The notes under the pieces are model-generated. The model searched no databases, was not told where the DNA came from, and saw only the letters and a list, made by a program, of their open reading frames with translations. Shown here piece after piece: positions 6,566-6,989 of a stretch of DNA of 6,989 nucleotides (its first letter is position 1; the number at the start of each line of letters is the position of its first letter). A program made the position numbers and the translations under genes. Source of the stretch: Actinomycetota bacterium (lineage in GTDB: Bacteria; Actinomycetota; Nitriliruptoria; Euzebyales; Egibacteraceae); the NCBI GenBank assembly GCA_019347785.1, contig JAHWKQ010000121.1:1-6989 (forward strand), read 5' to 3'.

Positions 6566-6989
6566 CCCCCTCGCCGGCCCGCCCGGTGCTCGTGGTCCTG
6601 CGGGCCCTGGGCCTGGGAGACCTGCTGACCGCGGTCCCGGCGCTGCGGGCCCTGGCCGACGCCTTTCCCGGCCACCGCCGGGTGCTGGCCGCGCCGGCGG
6701 CGCTGGCGCCCCTTGCCGGGCTGACCGGCGCCGTCGACGCGGTCGTCGACACCGCCGGGCTCGTCCGCCTGGACCCGGCCCTGGACGGTGCCGACGTCGC
6801 CGTCAACCTGCACGGCCGGGGTCCACAGAGCCACCTGGTCCTGCTGGACGCCGCGCCCCGGCGGGTGGTGGCCTTCGGGCACCCGGACGTGCCCGCGACG
6901 GCCGGGTCGCCGTCGTGGCGCGACGACGAGCACGAGGTCGCGCGCTGGTGTCGGCTGTTGACGGACAGCGGGATCCCCGCCGACCCGCG
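6562..6989 (+). CDS. Second GT9 (heptosyltransferase-like) gene, 5' part only
   Basis: An open frame from GTG 6562 to the window edge, 142 complete codons with no stop. It encodes the N-terminal acceptor domain of a GT9 enzyme: strand VLVVLRAL (9-16), then GLGDLLTAVPALRAL (17-31) with the family's Gly-Asp and the following helix, NLHGRG (82-87) with His84, and HEVARWCRLL near the edge, which usually leads into the C-terminal nucleotide-sugar domain. That domain is outside the window, so the donor site cannot be examined. The GTG overlaps the SDR stop as GTGA without a clear Shine-Dalgarno. It differs clearly in sequence from the GT9 at 590-1645, so the two likely act on different acceptors or linkages rather than being a recent duplication. 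Confidence 0.85.
   Translation, partial: MTPSPARPVLVVLRALGLGDLLTAVPALRALADAFPGHRRVLAAPAALAPLAGLTGAVDAVVDTAGLVRLDPALDGADVAVNLHGRGPQSHLVLLDAAPRRVVAFGHPDVPATAGSPSWRDDEHEVARWCRLLTDSGIPADP

Noticed and set aside
1..6989. CRISPR array, tRNA or rRNA gene, insertion sequence, internal terminator or promoter
   Set aside because: No spaced repeats, RNA-gene sequence, transposase motif or terminal inverted repeats were seen. Coding frames are continuous, and GC-rich inverted repeats inside genes are expected by chance at this base composition.

Overview
The window is very GC-rich, with G or C in nearly every third codon position. All genes lie on the + strand and are packed without gaps. Together with the alanine-, arginine- and valine-rich proteins and frequent GTG starts, this points to a high-GC actinobacterium. 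The exact genus cannot be read from the sequence.

The layout is one dense operon-like block of eight coding regions, partial at both ends. In order: (1) the 3' end of a gene carrying a GmhB-like HAD phosphatase domain (3-593), probably the C-terminal part of a longer protein; (2) a GT9 heptosyltransferase-like protein (590-1645); (3) a divergent GT-B glycosyltransferase (1642-2601); (4) a GT4 glycosyltransferase (2598-3836); (5) a GmhA-like SIS isomerase (3833-4468); (6) a bifunctional HldE/RfaE-like kinase-nucleotidyltransferase (4465-5862); (7) a classical short-chain dehydrogenase (5849-6565); (8) the 5' part of a second GT9 gene (6562 to the window end). Six of the seven junctions are 4-base ATGA or GTGA overlaps and the seventh is a 14-base overlap, so the whole block is probably translationally coupled. 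There is no intergenic space over 300 bases and no visible internal promoter or terminator.

The enzymes form a complete route from sedoheptulose 7-phosphate to a nucleotide-activated D-glycero-manno-heptose. GmhA isomerises, the HldE kinase domain makes the 1,7-bisphosphate, the GmhB domain removes the 7-phosphate, and the HldE C-terminal domain attaches the nucleotide, by homology giving ADP-D-glycero-beta-D-manno-heptose. Two GT9 enzymes and two further GT-B transferases then probably build a heptose-containing glycan. No HldD-type epimerase is visible; a classical SDR sits in the operon instead. Heptosyl chemistry is best known from Gram-negative LPS, which actinobacteria lack, so the product (wall-linked or secreted glycan, glycolipid, or glycosylated metabolite) is the open question here.
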